64,000 nt of DNA from the NCBI RefSeq assembly GCF_000224145.3, contig NC_020172.2:4307961-4371960 (forward strand), written 5' to 3'. This document shows positions 25,101 through 36,891 of this stretch, piece by piece (position 1 is the stretch's first letter; every line of letters begins with the position of its first letter). The notes beneath the pieces are model-generated. The model worked only from the letters and a program-made list of their open reading frames with translations. It ran no database searches and was not told where the DNA came from. The DNA comes from Ciona intestinalis. Taxonomy: Eukaryota; Chordata; Ascidiacea; Phlebobranchia; Cionidae. Position numbers and translations under genes: made by a program.

Positions 25101-28100
25101 ATACATTGGCAGTACGTACATGTGTTGTATTACACAAGCCAATTTTAATGTGATGCCCAAACAGGTGCCGACAAAATTCTGGTTTTCTGTGTGATTACAC
25201 GTGAAAATTAAAGGCATGTCTATAATATTGAAATGTCTTTAAATTAAAGCATAAAAATACAGACACATATATATATGTGGTGTATAAAACACAATGTTAA
25301 TGTGATGCCCTTACAGGTGCCGTCAAATTCTCTCTGCATTAAGCTACCTCCATAATTGTGACCCCCCCATTGTGCATGGGAACCTTACATGTGACACCAT
25401 ATTCATTCAACATAATGGTCTGCTTAAGATCGGTTCAGGTAACTCACTCATACACAATATTGAGCCAACTGTAATGTGATATTCCTATACCATTACATAT
25501 AACTGCCCTTATAGCTTCTCTATCTAAAGGTCTTTATGAAATTTATAATCTAATCACTGTACATGTATATTATGATAAGTGGTGTAACATTGACGTACAT
25601 GTATGTCCTAGGAGACCTTATATCAAGTATCTATATTACGTTGGATGTTTTTCTAAATCTCAAGTGTAATTGACTGAAACATTAAACATGATAGTGCTGA
25701 AGGTTTTATAAGCAGAACAGACATCTTTATGTCTTAAATCCTGAGTCAGAACAAACATATTTATGTTAAGATATATATTGCAGGTTTAATATAAATGTAG
25801 ACTTCAAATAAATTTTGTTCGGTTAATAAAAATTTATCTTTTTTATTCTGTTTTTTTTTTTACAGTAAAGTTTGGAATCAACAGTTGTTAAAACATGCTT
25901 TGGATAAAAAGTTTGGGAAAGAGTGTCAGTTAAAAGGCATCATGGCTGTTTCACTTTTACAGTAAAGTCTTTTATAGCTATAGTATTTATTGGATATCGA
26001 TTTTAATAAAATGGTTGTGGATTACTCAGTGTTTAACATGTTATCTACAGTGGCACCAGATGCAATAAGAAATCATGTCAAGACGTACCTACAAATACAT
26101 AAGAACCTGCACTACTTTGCGCCAGAATGCACAGGTTAGTAGCGAATGGATGTAACTAAACTTATTTACTCTTGCGGGTGGGAAAACCACAGTCGGTATA
26201 ACATGGGTGTTTTGTTTCATACACCCTGCTTACGAGTTACTACATATGTAACTTAGTGTGTGATTCAGTTTTTTTGTGTGTTTTAGGACGCTAAAATGCC
26301 ATTTTCTGCTGTATTTTAATAAGACTACCTTTAAACTTACACAAGTTGAATATGTTTTATCATTCCTTCTATAAGTCTAAGTTTTATGTTATACAACAAC
26401 AAGGCATGCCATGGGACCTAGAATTTAGGCTACAGTTGGCCAATCTTCCTGCTTATATACTGATATAGGTTAAGTTTTGGCAAAATGGCCCTGAAGTCAT
26501 AAGCACTTGATCAAGTGTTAGTTTAACCAACACTGAAGTTATCACAGCTGCTTTTAAAACTAAACAGATACACCCAGTAAAATTTGTTATTGCATAAGTC
26601 ATTGAAATAGGCTTAATAAAAAAAATGTTCCGTTTAAATTGGTTGTCTGTTTTTATACTATTATTTTTGAAATAAAGACTATAGTTTTCCATTTATCCAA
26701 TATAACCTTTTTGGCTTAATACCCAAATGTTCCTATTTTCCATTAAAAAACTGGCATAATGTTAGTGTTACTAAAATGACCATGGTTTTTATTTAGTCAG
26801 TATTGCTTTTAGGGTTTCAAGGTCAAATTTTCCGTTTTCCATTTATAAAAGCTACTGTTAGTGTTAAGATAAAGCTTTTCTATTTCTTTTGTCAATATTG
26901 CTTTTAGTTGGATGGTGTCTGTGTTGAATAAAACCACTAAATGGAAATTAGGTTTTATAGATAATGTATCAGTATGACGCCATACGTCTCATGACTTGTG
27001 TTTGGTTTGAAATATGTATGCGACCAAGTTCTTGTTACAGAAATAACCAACTCCTGTTTTTTTTAATATTACATACTATATATTCATGGTAATTTGGTTT
27101 GGTAATTTTCTCTTTACCTTTTCTTAAACGAAAGTAAATGTGTTTTTAGTTGAAGGACTATGTCCATAAAACAGACATTAAACAAACCAGATTTAAAATG
27201 TAACTTTGAGTGTATATAGTATACCACATCGCATGCTAGATGCTACTTCAGATGAACTGATTGTGAACGAATAATGAACATAATACCATTGACAATAAAA
27301 GAACCACCACAATTTCATCTTTTACTTTTGAGTGCATACAGTATCCCACACAACATGCCACTAAATATATTTTTAAAACCCCCATCTTGTTATGTTCCAC
27401 ACAGAAACGCAAGGTTCAGGAAACTTGTATAATATAATATTACATTGTAAAATAAAACCCCACAATTTCGATAGTCTCTCTAACTTTGAGTGTACACAGT
27501 ATCAAACAAAACATGCTAGAGCCTAGAGGGTACTAAATATATTTTGACAGTCTGATCTTGTTTTGTTCCACAGACACACAAGGTTCGGGGAACATTACGC
27601 CCGCGGTCGACATTTATTCTTTTGGGATTTGCGCACTGGAAATGGCGCTGCCCAAAACGCACTTAAACGCTGAAAATAAACGGATTTCTTTAGAAGACAT
27701 TGAGCGTGCTATCACCATGTTGGATGACAACCAACAGCAGTTATTTATCCGGTAAGCTTCTTGCTCCTTGTATGGTTGAGGTAGCAGGAAGTTATCGTGT
27801 GCCATGAATGACTTGAGTAATCTTTAAACCACTTTCCGCTGTATGTTGATTCATCACCACAGATGCATTTATTGGAACATTGTATCAGATATGGGAACAT
27901 TGTATTGGTTCTATTTAACCAAAAGACTGACGATGCCATTTAGGCAAAATGTACTTCTCTTATATAAGTTTTATTATACAATTTACTGGACTTGATTATG
28001 TCTGTTTCGCTTTTATCATAATAAGAACATTTGTGATGATTCTGTTTAAAAAAAAAACTGACAATACCATTTTGGCGAAATATTATACAATTTGATTTTT

Positions 28101-30716
28101 GTCTGTTACATATTTCGTAGCATCCGATCTCAACATAGTTAGAATTAGAAGTGCATTGTTTAAAAAACAAATTTTGGTTCTAATGTTACTGATAAATGCA
28201 AAATTTTAGGGTACACCGGCCCTGCCACCCCAGGTTTGGCGCCTATGTCTGAGTTACATGTATTTATAATACAATGTATATACAGGTTATGCATGTCAAA
28301 AGACCCACAAGAACGTCCATCAGCGCGAGAGTTACTGTTACATCCTGTTTTATTTGAAGTTCATTCACTTAAGTTACTTTCCGCTCATGCATTTGTAAAG
28401 AATCAAGGTGAAAAATAAAGTGCAGCATTACTGGTTTACTAACTGAACTTAAATTCTGGTTAAGCTTGTATTCTTACATTTTTTTTCATGGATGCAGTTA
28501 TATTAAGATCTTAATTATGTAGACTGTTTAAATAACCTCTCAAAATTGAGCTAAATTTGTTATTATTTTTTTCTAAACTCTGTATAGAAAAAAAGTTCAT
28601 TCTTATAATTCACAGTCTCACGAAGTTACATACATAGTAACTCATAAGCAGGGACAAGGTGTATGGAACTGTACACCTATAGACTATAACAACTGTCATT
28701 GCCGCCCACAAGGATAAAACAACCTTCATTTTCCACGTTCATTATTTAGAAATCCTCCCTGAGAATCAGATGGACATGTATAAGTTAAAGGAGAAACGGA
28801 AAGCTAACGTGGTGGCCACAGTCGCAGGGAAGGAATTCACGGAAGGCGACATGGATTCTACGTTTGATGTCGACAAGTTTGTTGAAGATGTTCGGTGAGT
28901 CTTAAATTTTGTTTGTTTTTTTCCGTCAAATCGATAAGTCTTTTTTTGTTTAATATTCTTTTCAGTCACTCACTCTGTTACTTCTGCTGCAAGGCATAAT
29001 GTAAATAATCTTTCAGCAGCTTATTTTTTCACTATAACAATTTTTTGCCATTGATTGCCGTAAAATGAAGTTGTTAATGTTTTTTACAGAATATCATTTT
29101 TACCTGTATATTATACTAGTTTTTTATACTAGATACTGTTTTCCAGTAATTATAACAAAAAAATCTGAATTCTTTACAGAAACGGCATTTACCCTCTTAC
29201 AGCGTTTGCACTTCCGAAGCCCCCACTTGCGCAGGTGGTTTCCCAGTCCCAGGGTGAGTCAGAGGGTGAGGTGAATGGTACGGGGCAGCGACTAACCCCA
29301 ACCCAGCAAGAAACCCCAGCAGAAACCCGAAAACTCACTCACGCTCAGTGTTGTTGCTACCCCAGGGTTGACAAACAAGAAGGGTTTGACGTAAGAAAAG
29401 ATTTATTTTCGGGAGTTTTTATTTTGTGTTCTTCGGTACTAGTGAAGCATCCTCTCGTACATTACAGATTAGGCTGATGGAAAGTGTTAGATTGGTAGTT
29501 TGGGGTTGGTGGTTGTGTCACTTTGTGTGGGTTAGTTGTTAAAAGTTATGTTAGGGGTCAGCTAACGTAGGGAGAGAATTCTTCACTAGCACCATTTCTT
29601 CACAAGGGTGATGGTTAAATTAATATAAATAAACCTTTCTTTAATAACTGCTTCATATTTTTCTCTTATCTCTTTTTCATTTTTATTTAGTTTTCTATAG
29701 CTTTCTGTTGAGTCAATTTCATCTCGCTAAAAATTGACCGGTTTTCTCCACTTACGGCACCAGCTATCTTAAGTACTGCAGTCGCCACCCTGCATAAAAC
29801 TCGCTTTGGACGCCAGCTTGAACGGCCCATTTCACGGCATCCACATATTTCTCACGACAGGAGACTCAGGAGGCGGCCGAAAACTCTTACACCTCTCTGT
29901 CTAATTCAGACCCAGAATCGGTCCCCATTGATACAGGCACACCTCTTTTCCACCAGATCGTCGTACAGCTTCGGTTTGAGGACAAGATGAACCGTCAGCT
30001 GCGCTGCGACGTCGGACTACAAGAGGAGCCCGACGTTCTCGCCCGGGAACTACTACAGCTTAATTTTATTCACGAGGTAATTGATAAAAACCCATTATAA
30101 TTTTTCGGGTTTTTTTGCAGCATACACAATGGGAAGTGAAAACCGATCAGTTCCTGTTCTAACCTGTTTTTATTGAAACCTGCCAGTTCCAGTTCTAACT
30201 TGTTTCTGGCACAAACCTGCCAATTCCAGTTTGAACCTGTTTTTAGTGGAAACCTGTCAGTGTCCGTTCCAGCTCTACCTGTTTCTGGCACAAACCTGCC
30301 AGTTCCAGTTTGAACCGTTTTTTACTCCAAACCAGACAGTTCTAGTTCTAACCTGTTTTTTTTCCGTCCAGACCGACCTACCGTACCTCACTGCTGTACT
30401 CGCCGATCGACTGCGGCCACGTAACGACGACAAATCCTACGTCACAATGCGACCTGGTGACGTCTCCGAACACACCACGCCCTTGGCCAGCATAGCTGAG
30501 GGAAACGTTGACCCCTCCCAGCAAATGAATAATAACAACAACGTTTACCCAAACCCCTTTAGCCCCACTTTAATGTCACCACTAACTCCAACACCCGACC
30601 CTTTTAGCCCAAATTTCACTCACACGGCAGTCCCGACTTCAGGGCCGTTTTCCCCACACTTCTTAGGTCTTGAAAAGAACCCAACCACGACCAACCAATG
30701 GACCCTACCGTCTTGA
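19120..30716 (+). CDS. NRBP1: Nuclear receptor-binding protein (NRBP) pseudokinase
   Basis: Twelve exons: 19120-19236, 20623-20745, 22795-22905, 23806-23909, 25317-25438, 26051-26134, 27574-27751, 28286-28407, 28750-28894, 29180-29390, 29861-30076, 30372-30716; 625 residues (human NRBP1 535). NRBP is a cytoplasmic scaffold pseudokinase of the WNK-related branch, tied to ER-Golgi traffic and ubiquitin-ligase adaptor roles. Signature stretches are [50 protein letters not shown] and [15 protein letters not shown]. Catalysis is not expected: the VAIK lysine site reads VVWNEV (63-68), HRD reads HGN (172-174) and DFG reads IGSV (190-193), as in human. Residues ~355-375 ([20 protein letters not shown]) and exon 11 match the conserved C-terminal region. 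The last exon (512-625) is divergent, Asn/Pro/Ser-rich, with three PFSP motifs 15 residues apart. All junctions keep frame. Confidence 0.96.
19278..19562. repeat. Tandem duplication in NRBP intron 1
   Basis: Two degenerate ~130-160-bp units share TAGTGTTGCTA, AATATTTCATTGA-like sequence and GGCTTAATC. No exon sequence is involved. Confidence 0.55.
19972..20162. repeat. Tandem duplication in NRBP intron 1
   Basis: Two units, 19972-20023 and 20103-20162, share ACAATTATTTGCTGGC-type sequence, CACAAGTAC(C/A)AGCAT and ACTTAAA. Confidence 0.6.
22618..22835 (+). repeat. Decoy duplicate of NRBP exon 3 edge
   Basis: Upstream unit 22618-22710 (GTATTAACACACATTATATT, then GATTCGTGCTCC and GTGACGAG) mirrors 22749-22835, which holds the functional acceptor and exon 3 start (AAATTCGTGCTGTGTTTGAC). 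Confidence 0.8.
23393..23580. mobile_element. TIR element copy
   Basis: TAGTGGGGTGGGGGAGGAAA to CATCTTCCCCCCTACTATAT, in NRBP intron 3. Confidence 0.85.
23742..23915 (+). repeat. Duplicate of NRBP exon 4 end with its donor site
   Basis: 23742-23787 repeats 23870-23915 at 43 of 46 positions, covering the last 40 coding bases of exon 4 and the GGTAAGT donor. The upstream copy lies in intron 3, before the true acceptor at 23805. Confidence 0.9.
24914..25336 (+). repeat. Two-unit tandem array carrying the NRBP exon 5 acceptor
   Basis: Unit 1 (24914-25183) and unit 2 (25184-25336) both begin TTCTGTGTGATTACAC and contain AAAGGCATGTCTAT. Both end with AATGTGATGCCC, a CAG acceptor and GTGCCG(A/T)CAAA. 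Only unit 2 leads into the full exon. Unit 1 is longer because of extra sequence at ~25000-25130. Confidence 0.85.
26161..26266 (-). mobile_element. SINE tail fragment
   Basis: Reverse-oriented tail (AACATGGGTGTTTTGTTTCA, TACGAGTTACTACATATGTA) 27 bp after the NRBP exon 6 donor. Confidence 0.7.
27198..27592 (+). repeat. Tandem array carrying the NRBP exon 7 acceptor
   Basis: Partial unit 27198-27245, unit 27295-27432 and unit 27451-27592. The last two share ACTTTTGAGTG-type sequence, CACTAAATATATTTT, a TGTTCCACA(CA)G acceptor and exon-like A(A/C)AC(G/A)CAAGGTTC(A/G)GG. Only the last is the real exon 7. Confidence 0.85.
28620..28727 (+). mobile_element. SINE tail fragment
   Basis: Forward tail (GTAACTCATAAGCAGGGACA, AAGGTGTATGGAAC) ending 22 bp before NRBP exon 9. 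Confidence 0.65.
30138..30370 (+). repeat. 37-bp minisatellite running into the NRBP exon 12 acceptor
   Basis: About six degenerate copies of AAACCTGCCAGTTCCAGTTC + TAACCTGTTTCTGGCAC. The last copy merges into the polypyrimidine tract and acceptor (TTTTTTTTCCGTCCAG) of exon 12. Confidence 0.9.
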
Positions 30717-31273
30717 AACGATCTATTTCCAACAACAGGGCCTTCAATCCCACTTACAACACTGTATTTCTTAGGCTTTTAACTTAACCTATACCTTGAA
30801 CTATTTAAGCAGATGACCAACCCCGTTGTATTCGCGTTCAGTGTTGCGCAATGTCGCTAAAACCGCGCTCCCCAAGTCGAAAAATGAGATGCTGGCATCA
30901 CTGCAGCTACCCCCATGCATATGATGCGATCTACAGTTCAATTGAAAGTTCTCCAATCATTCACCTGCATTAGGCGGTCCGTACTTACACATGCTGCTTG
31001 GTACCGTGGTGTAACACGCCTGGTGTTGTGTCGTGGGGGTGTTAGTTCGTTTAAGAGATAAATCTATATATATATTATATGTGTTTCAACTGCCAAATGA
31101 GTTCTTGAAGAAGAATCTGGAAAACTTCTCTTACTTTATTTAATGTCGTTTAGGCCAGCGCGTATACCCGAATTGCCGTCATATAAATAATACAATATGC
31201 ATTATTATTACTCATTTATTCAAGCATATTTTCAGTTTGCGTTGTACCGGTTCGTAGTTCGTTTTACAACATG

Positions 31274-31474
31274 TAGTAGGGTGGGGAAAATGGGACACCA
31301 TTAGCACATAATGTTAAAATATCCTGGTAGTGGTTTAAACGACTAACAACGGGCTATAGGAGTTGTAAGGATACAGTTTTATAATTCTTTGAATGTTCTT
31401 TGTTTACTACCAAATGATACGGGAAAATAGAATGAAAAGTGTTTCCATCTTCCCCCGACCCCCATCCTACTATA
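31274..31474. mobile_element. TIR element copy
   Basis: TAGTAGGGTGGGGAAAATGG to CCCCCATCCTACTATA; about 200 bp, lengthened near the right end. Confidence 0.88.
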
Positions 31475-31608
31475 ACGTACTTTTTATTTATCTCTTTGAT
31501 AACGAAAATGTTGTTTAAAAAACGAACCGAAGGAAATCAACAGTAAAACGACAATCGTTAAAAAGTGCAGGAAAGAGTATCAATTATAAAAAGCGTGGCT
31601 GTTGCTGT

Positions 31609-31683
31609 TATTTAAACCGTACACGATCAGGAAATATTGGGTTTAATTACCAACGATATCCCATCATACCCCACAATACTATA
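31609..31683. mobile_element. TIR element, right half only
   Basis: ACACGATCAGGAAATATTGG to CATCATACCCCACAATACTA. Confidence 0.65.
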
Positions 31684-32090
31684 ATGGAAAAAATCACTGG
31701 GTGGCTATGGTATTTGGATGACTTTTATTTGGATCTTGTCAGTACAGTCATTTGTTCGACGAACATATTTCATATTGTCTTCCGCTAGGCGGCAGCTAAG
31801 AGCTCTTCACTAGAACTAATATTTTGCGTTCAATTCTTGATTCATTTTGTTATTTTGCTTTAACCCGCGGCAAACTAAAGGTAATTGGCCCATGAGACAT
31901 GTAGTTTTCAATATTAACCGTGTAGGATGGTAAACGCTGCTAAATAGTAATGGCAGAAGTGTTAATAGACCCATGTTACCCGAGGTAAACATCCCTATAT
32001 GTTTATAATACCATTCTGCACTCATGTATACCATGTGGCTAACATATTACAGTCAATAACGCAAAAACAAATTATGCCTATATATATATA

Positions 32091-32463
32091 TATAGTAGGG
32101 TGAGGTAAAATAGGACGTTTTTTTCTCTCATTTGGTAGAAAAAAATTAATGAAATATATAACCGTAGCACCGCCCCTCTAAAAGGGCCTTGTTAATTGTT
32201 TAAAACACGATCAGGAAATATGGGATTTAGGTGTTAACGGTATCCCATTTTGTCCCGCAGTACTATATAAAGTAGGATGGGGAAGGATGGGACACCTTTT
32301 AATTCTATTTTCTCGTCCCATTTGGTAGTGAACAATGAACATTCAAAGAATTATAAAACCGTATCTTTACGACTCCCATAGGCCGTTGTTAATTGTTTAA
32401 AATACAACCAGAATATTTGGAAGTTATGTACGAAAGGTGTCTCGTCTTTCCCGCCCTATTATA
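32091..32463. mobile_element. Two TIR elements abutting head to tail
   Basis: Copy one spans 32091-32269 (ends CCCGCAGTACTATATA) and copy two 32270-32463 (AGTAGGATGGGGAAGGATGG to TTTCCCGCCCTATTATA). They belong to different subfamilies and touch with no spacer, suggesting one inserted at the TA of the other's end. Confidence 0.85.
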
Positions 32464-33189
32464 ACAACACTATCTCTAAAAGACAGAGGGCAAACATTTT
32501 TTAGTTTTTTTGCAGTACAAAAAGTTTTTGTACATCAAGCTAGTCGTTTTAAATCGACGAATTGTTTACGCCCGGTTACGTTAACAACGCGTTCTCATTC
32601 ATTTTCCAAACTAAGACCGCATGCTGTTTCTCCCACGCTGCGTCACAATGCCCCGGGAGGAGTGGGAGAGAGGCGGTCTCACTTTTCCTCGTAAGAGGAA
32701 AAACGCTCCAAGTTAAGATTAACGTATTATAAGTAATGAACTAGATCTGGTGCGTTTTAAAGTTTTAATCCTAATTCATAATCTGGGCTCGGAATATGCG
32801 TATTTATACTGAAACGTCACGAAACAAGCTTAAACGAGTGTCTTGTCTAATCCGGAAACATACATTCTAAACGGAACCTTTTCCAGCCATAGATAAACAG
32901 ATTATGGTAGCTCTGAGTGTCCGGCTTTAATTTGTCAATTATAAATTACCATCAGCGTCCATTGCATTAAATAAGCGTCGATGCACCGCCGTAATCTCTA
33001 ATAGCTAAAATTGAGGTAATGCAATTTTTGTGGCGTTTGTCTGTCACCTGTTAAAAATGTGCACCGTTTTAGAACCGTTTGGTAATGGGCCAAATCTGGC
33101 CTAAATTCCAAGACCTCGACAAGGACCTCACCCACATAGAATAGGATATATATAAACTGTTTGATACTGTTATATATGATACTGCTATA

Positions 33190-33275
33190 CAATTCTGCAA
33201 ACGTTCTTTGTTTACTTTCAACTATGAAAGTAAAATAGAAGAAAAAGGTGTCCCATCTTTCCCCACCCTATCATA
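33190..33275. mobile_element. TIR element, right half only
   Basis: ACGTTCTTTGTTTAC-like core to ATCTTTCCCCACCCTATCAT. Confidence 0.65.
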
Positions 33276-33542
33276 TATTGGGACATAATTTGATTTGAAA
33301 AGGTCATCATTTTTAATAATGCGGATATTTCGTATACTGCATGCTGTACAAAATGGCAACTAATATCGGTAATGTAAGAATCAATAAATATGTCTGACGA
33401 CGAGTAAGTACTTGATCAAAATTCATGTTTAATGAAGGAAACGATGCCTTTCTAAAATATATCATCGTGCGAGGAAAGAAACATAAAAGCTTAACATATA
33501 GTCTTGGGGTAAGATAGGTCATGTTTGCATTCATTTTCATCT

Positions 33543-33854
33543 TATAGTAGGGGGGGAAGATGGGACACCTTTAGCACAAAATATCTAAGTATCCTGATCG
33601 TGTTTAAAACAACCAACGGTGGTCTATGGGAGTCGTGAGGATATAGTTTTATAATTCTTTGAATGTTCTTCTTTTACTACTAAATGGGACGAGAAAATAG
33701 AGCTAAAAAGTGTCTCATCTTCCCTCACCCCACCGTAATATTTAGATGTAAACAAGAATAGTTAAACAATTATTTAACTGTGTCCCCAACACGGTTAGTA
33801 AATATGGGATATTATATACTAACAGTATCCATCTTAACCTACCCACAGTACTAA
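33543..33854. mobile_element. TIR element plus adjoining partial copy
   Basis: A full copy at 33543-33738 (TATAGTAGGGGGGGAAGATG ... CTTCCCTCACCCCACCGTA) is followed by a partial copy at 33748-33854 ending ACCCACAGTACTAAA. Confidence 0.8.
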
Positions 33855-34351
33855 ATTTATAACGCTGAATATATATGGTGCTTCGTCCATTTATTAATTC
33901 AACATGTATCATATAGAATGTGTATTTTTAAAATAGACTGTTTTCTGAACTGGGACTGTTAAAAATACGACGACCATTAAAAGCAGAATTTATTGCTTTT
34001 AATCATCGGAAAAGGCTGACTTTGTAAAATAAAACTAGCCCACGGTGTTCCAGTTTTACAAAACTTAAAAATCGGCGTGCTGGTTATATGGCTGGGAATA
34101 AATGCGACTTGATGTCTAAGACCGGCGTCCCGCAGCGACCTAGAACTGGATTCTTTTTAATGAAACTCGCGTTCGGCGCGGGCGCTGGGCTTTGTTTTCT
34201 TTCGCAGTCGGAGTCCGCTCGATTAAACTTCATTTAAACAAAGACGTGATCGGTTTAATTTGAGTTCTTCATGGTCACATACACCCGGGGTGAGCCGCGA
34301 GGGATTTTAATTTACAACCGTAATCAAGGCTAGCTTAGTTTTTCTTTGCAG

Positions 34352-34465
34352 CGAGCGGAGTATTTAGGGAGGCGACGAGCAGGCCAGAACAGTCAGGACG
34401 AAGTGTCGTTGCACAGTGAGGTCTATATGGAAAATAATGCTTATGTTCGCCGACGTATAACATAA
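34352..34465 (+). CDS. Orphan candidate terminal exon
   Basis: Weak. After a good acceptor (TTAGTTTTTCTTTGCAG) a frame stays open for 37 codons (beginning RAEYLGRRRAGQNSQDEV) and stops at 34465. It sits in a GC-richer patch with no upstream partner exon that I can identify. A 37-codon frame is well within chance. A non-coding 5' exon is an alternative, since GGTAAGTG follows at 34467. Confidence 0.15.
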   Translation, partial: RAEYLGRRRAGQNSQDEVSLHSEVYMENNAYVRRRIT

Positions 34466-35415
34466 GGGTAAGTGTGTATGTATTTTGATGTACAGTAAAA
34501 TGTATATAGGCTTTAATTTGCTAACGCTGGTATAAAAGCGTGCTGAAAATACTGCTATTCCAAAACGAAAATATTCCAAATACTAATTTACTGTTTATAA
34601 CCAATAACAAAAAGAATATTTTTAAATAATTTCGTAATATTTTATATTCAGAGTTATTTTTGCTGTAGCACCTGGTCTAAATAATATCTATTATATTACC
34701 TATGTGCAGAATAATTTTAGTCAAAATGGATAATACAGTTATCTCTTTGGCTTCTTTTATCGATTGTGAATAAAGCCTCAATATGTTGACCTAAACGTCA
34801 TATTGTATTGACTTAAATTAAAATAAATCCTTGTTTTTATGCAGACGAGTTTTAAAGGTGAATTAGATTTGCCATTGAAGAGCAAAAGGTCGAAAAGCTC
34901 TAAGATCACTTTATCTGTATAGATTCAGCATCTGTCACTAATTCAATGCTGCTGTTATTATTCAAACTTTAAACTTATTGTACCAAAACTGACAGATAAG
35001 ATGACCAAAAGTGCTAAAGTGTTCAACTGTAAACTTAGACGAAACTTGCCGCTGTAAAATCTCCATTTCGTAAGGCGAGATGTAGATAATTGTTACGTCA
35101 AAATGGCGTCTGTTTCGTGATTGTCCAAACGCAAGCTCAGTTTTAAAATACTGCGATTGTGTCTGGACATCTCAAATCAGAAGGCTGCTGTCTTCAAAAA
35201 CCAAACGACAGTTTTATTACATAGGTTTCGTAGTTTAACATATTTGTGATTTTGTGTTTATTTCATTGTCATTGTCAACGAAAAGAGTCCAATAAAAATA
35301 CAACTAAACTCAATTGGAAGTTAGAAAATAAAAGAATAGTATATGTTTTGCTTGCAAATATATACGCACCATGTGTTTTCGTATTTCACAATGCTGCTAA
35401 ATTATGACTTTCTAT

Positions 35416-35620
35416 ATCGTAGGGCGGGGGGAGACGGAACACGTTTAGCACATAACATACAAATATCCTGATCGTGTTTTAAACAGTTGACAACGGGGGG
35501 TACGATTTTATAAACAGTTGTCGTGGGGGTACGATTTTATAATTCTTTGAATGACCTTTTTACTAAATGGGATAAGAAAATGAAAAGAAAAAGTGCGCCA
35601 TCTTCCCCCACCTTACTATA
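35416..35620. mobile_element. TIR element with internal duplication
   Basis: TCGTAGGGCGGGGGGAGACG to CTTCCCCCACCTTACTATA. Inside, the GGGGGTACGATTTTATAA block occurs twice in tandem. Confidence 0.85.
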
Positions 35621-35683
35621 CTGTAGTAAGCCATGAGATAAACCGACCGTAAATGCGTTTTTACATAATATTTAAAGGCGTAT

Positions 35684-35870
35684 CGTAGGGTGGGGTAGGA
35701 TGGGATATGTTTTATTCTTTTTCTCGTCCGATTTAACAGTTAACATATAATATTTACTAAATTATAACACCGTTAGCCACTCTGAAAAGTGTTATTATTT
35801 GTTTAACACACGATCGGGTAATATGGGATTTGGGAACTAACAATATTCCATCTTACCCCACAGAACTATA
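35684..35870. mobile_element. TIR element copy
   Basis: CGTAGGGTGGGGTAGGATGG to TCTTACCCCACAGAACTATA, 64 bp after the previous copy. Confidence 0.85.
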
Positions 35871-36699
35871 CTACTGTCATGCAGTTGCTATACGTCGAAA
35901 ATTTAAATACTTTTAGTTCGTATTTATATTTGTGAAGATATATAAAATGAATGAAAACTTCACCGTTTTATTTTGTTATATCACAACCAAAAGTGTTAAA
36001 CAATAAAATGAAAAAAAGGTTTATAAAAAATAAAGTTCAGGTATGAGACGCATATAATACATACAAAGAAGTTGTAATTGCTGGCTAGAGCACATATAAC
36101 AGTACACACTCTGTTATAGCACAAAGGCTCTACTCATATTTATTAGCAATAACGACCCGTAAAAATAATCCTTTTCCGTTTTATTATGGCTAATTTTCAC
36201 GTGCGCAGCGTTTTCGTGGTCGGAAACTTAAATAATCTTATGCAGGCTGTAAACAGGGGTAGGAGAAAATACATCTGACATTTTCCCTTGGGTTTAGTCC
36301 AGCCAAAAATGTTGCAGCTACGCCCAGGCTTTGGCGTTCTGTGTTAATTAACATTTTCTTAGTGTCGGCCAAAGGCAACTATGTTTGTCAATACGGAAGT
36401 CTGCCTGAAGTGAATCTTTGTTTCTGTCGGCCCTTCAAAAAAGGCTGGGAAACCACGGGAATTTACATTGAATACATAATACAGTAGTTGGCTTAGAAAA
36501 CAGCGATACAGTTCAAAACCGAAGAGACAGAATCCTGTAAAATAGGGAAAAAAGTTTCGCGTAAAACAAGTTCCGCATATAGTGCTTAAGTTTAACTTTA
36601 GGCAATAGTTAAAACAGCAAAGAATATTGCGCAAACGGTTATTACTTCTGAAGTTTTGTAGCAATAGGTAATTGATACTTTGGGATTCAAAATTAATAA

Positions 36700-36891
36700 A
36701 GTAGTGGGGGTAAGACGAGGATCTTTCGCACATAATATCTAAATATCCTGATCATATTTTAAACAATTAACAATAGCCTATGGAAGTCATTAGAATACGG
36801 TTTTATAATTCTTTGAATCTTCTTTGTTTACTATCAAAAGAGACAGGAAAATGGAGTAAAAATGTGTCCCATCTTCCCCCACCTTACTATA
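36700..36891. mobile_element. TIR element copy
   Basis: AGTAGTGGGGGTAAGACGAG to CATCTTCCCCCACCTTACTA. Confidence 0.85.

Noticed and set aside
36359..36733. 124-codon minus-strand open frame
   Set aside because: Cys/Phe-rich and overlapping the TIR element at 36700; no conserved motif.
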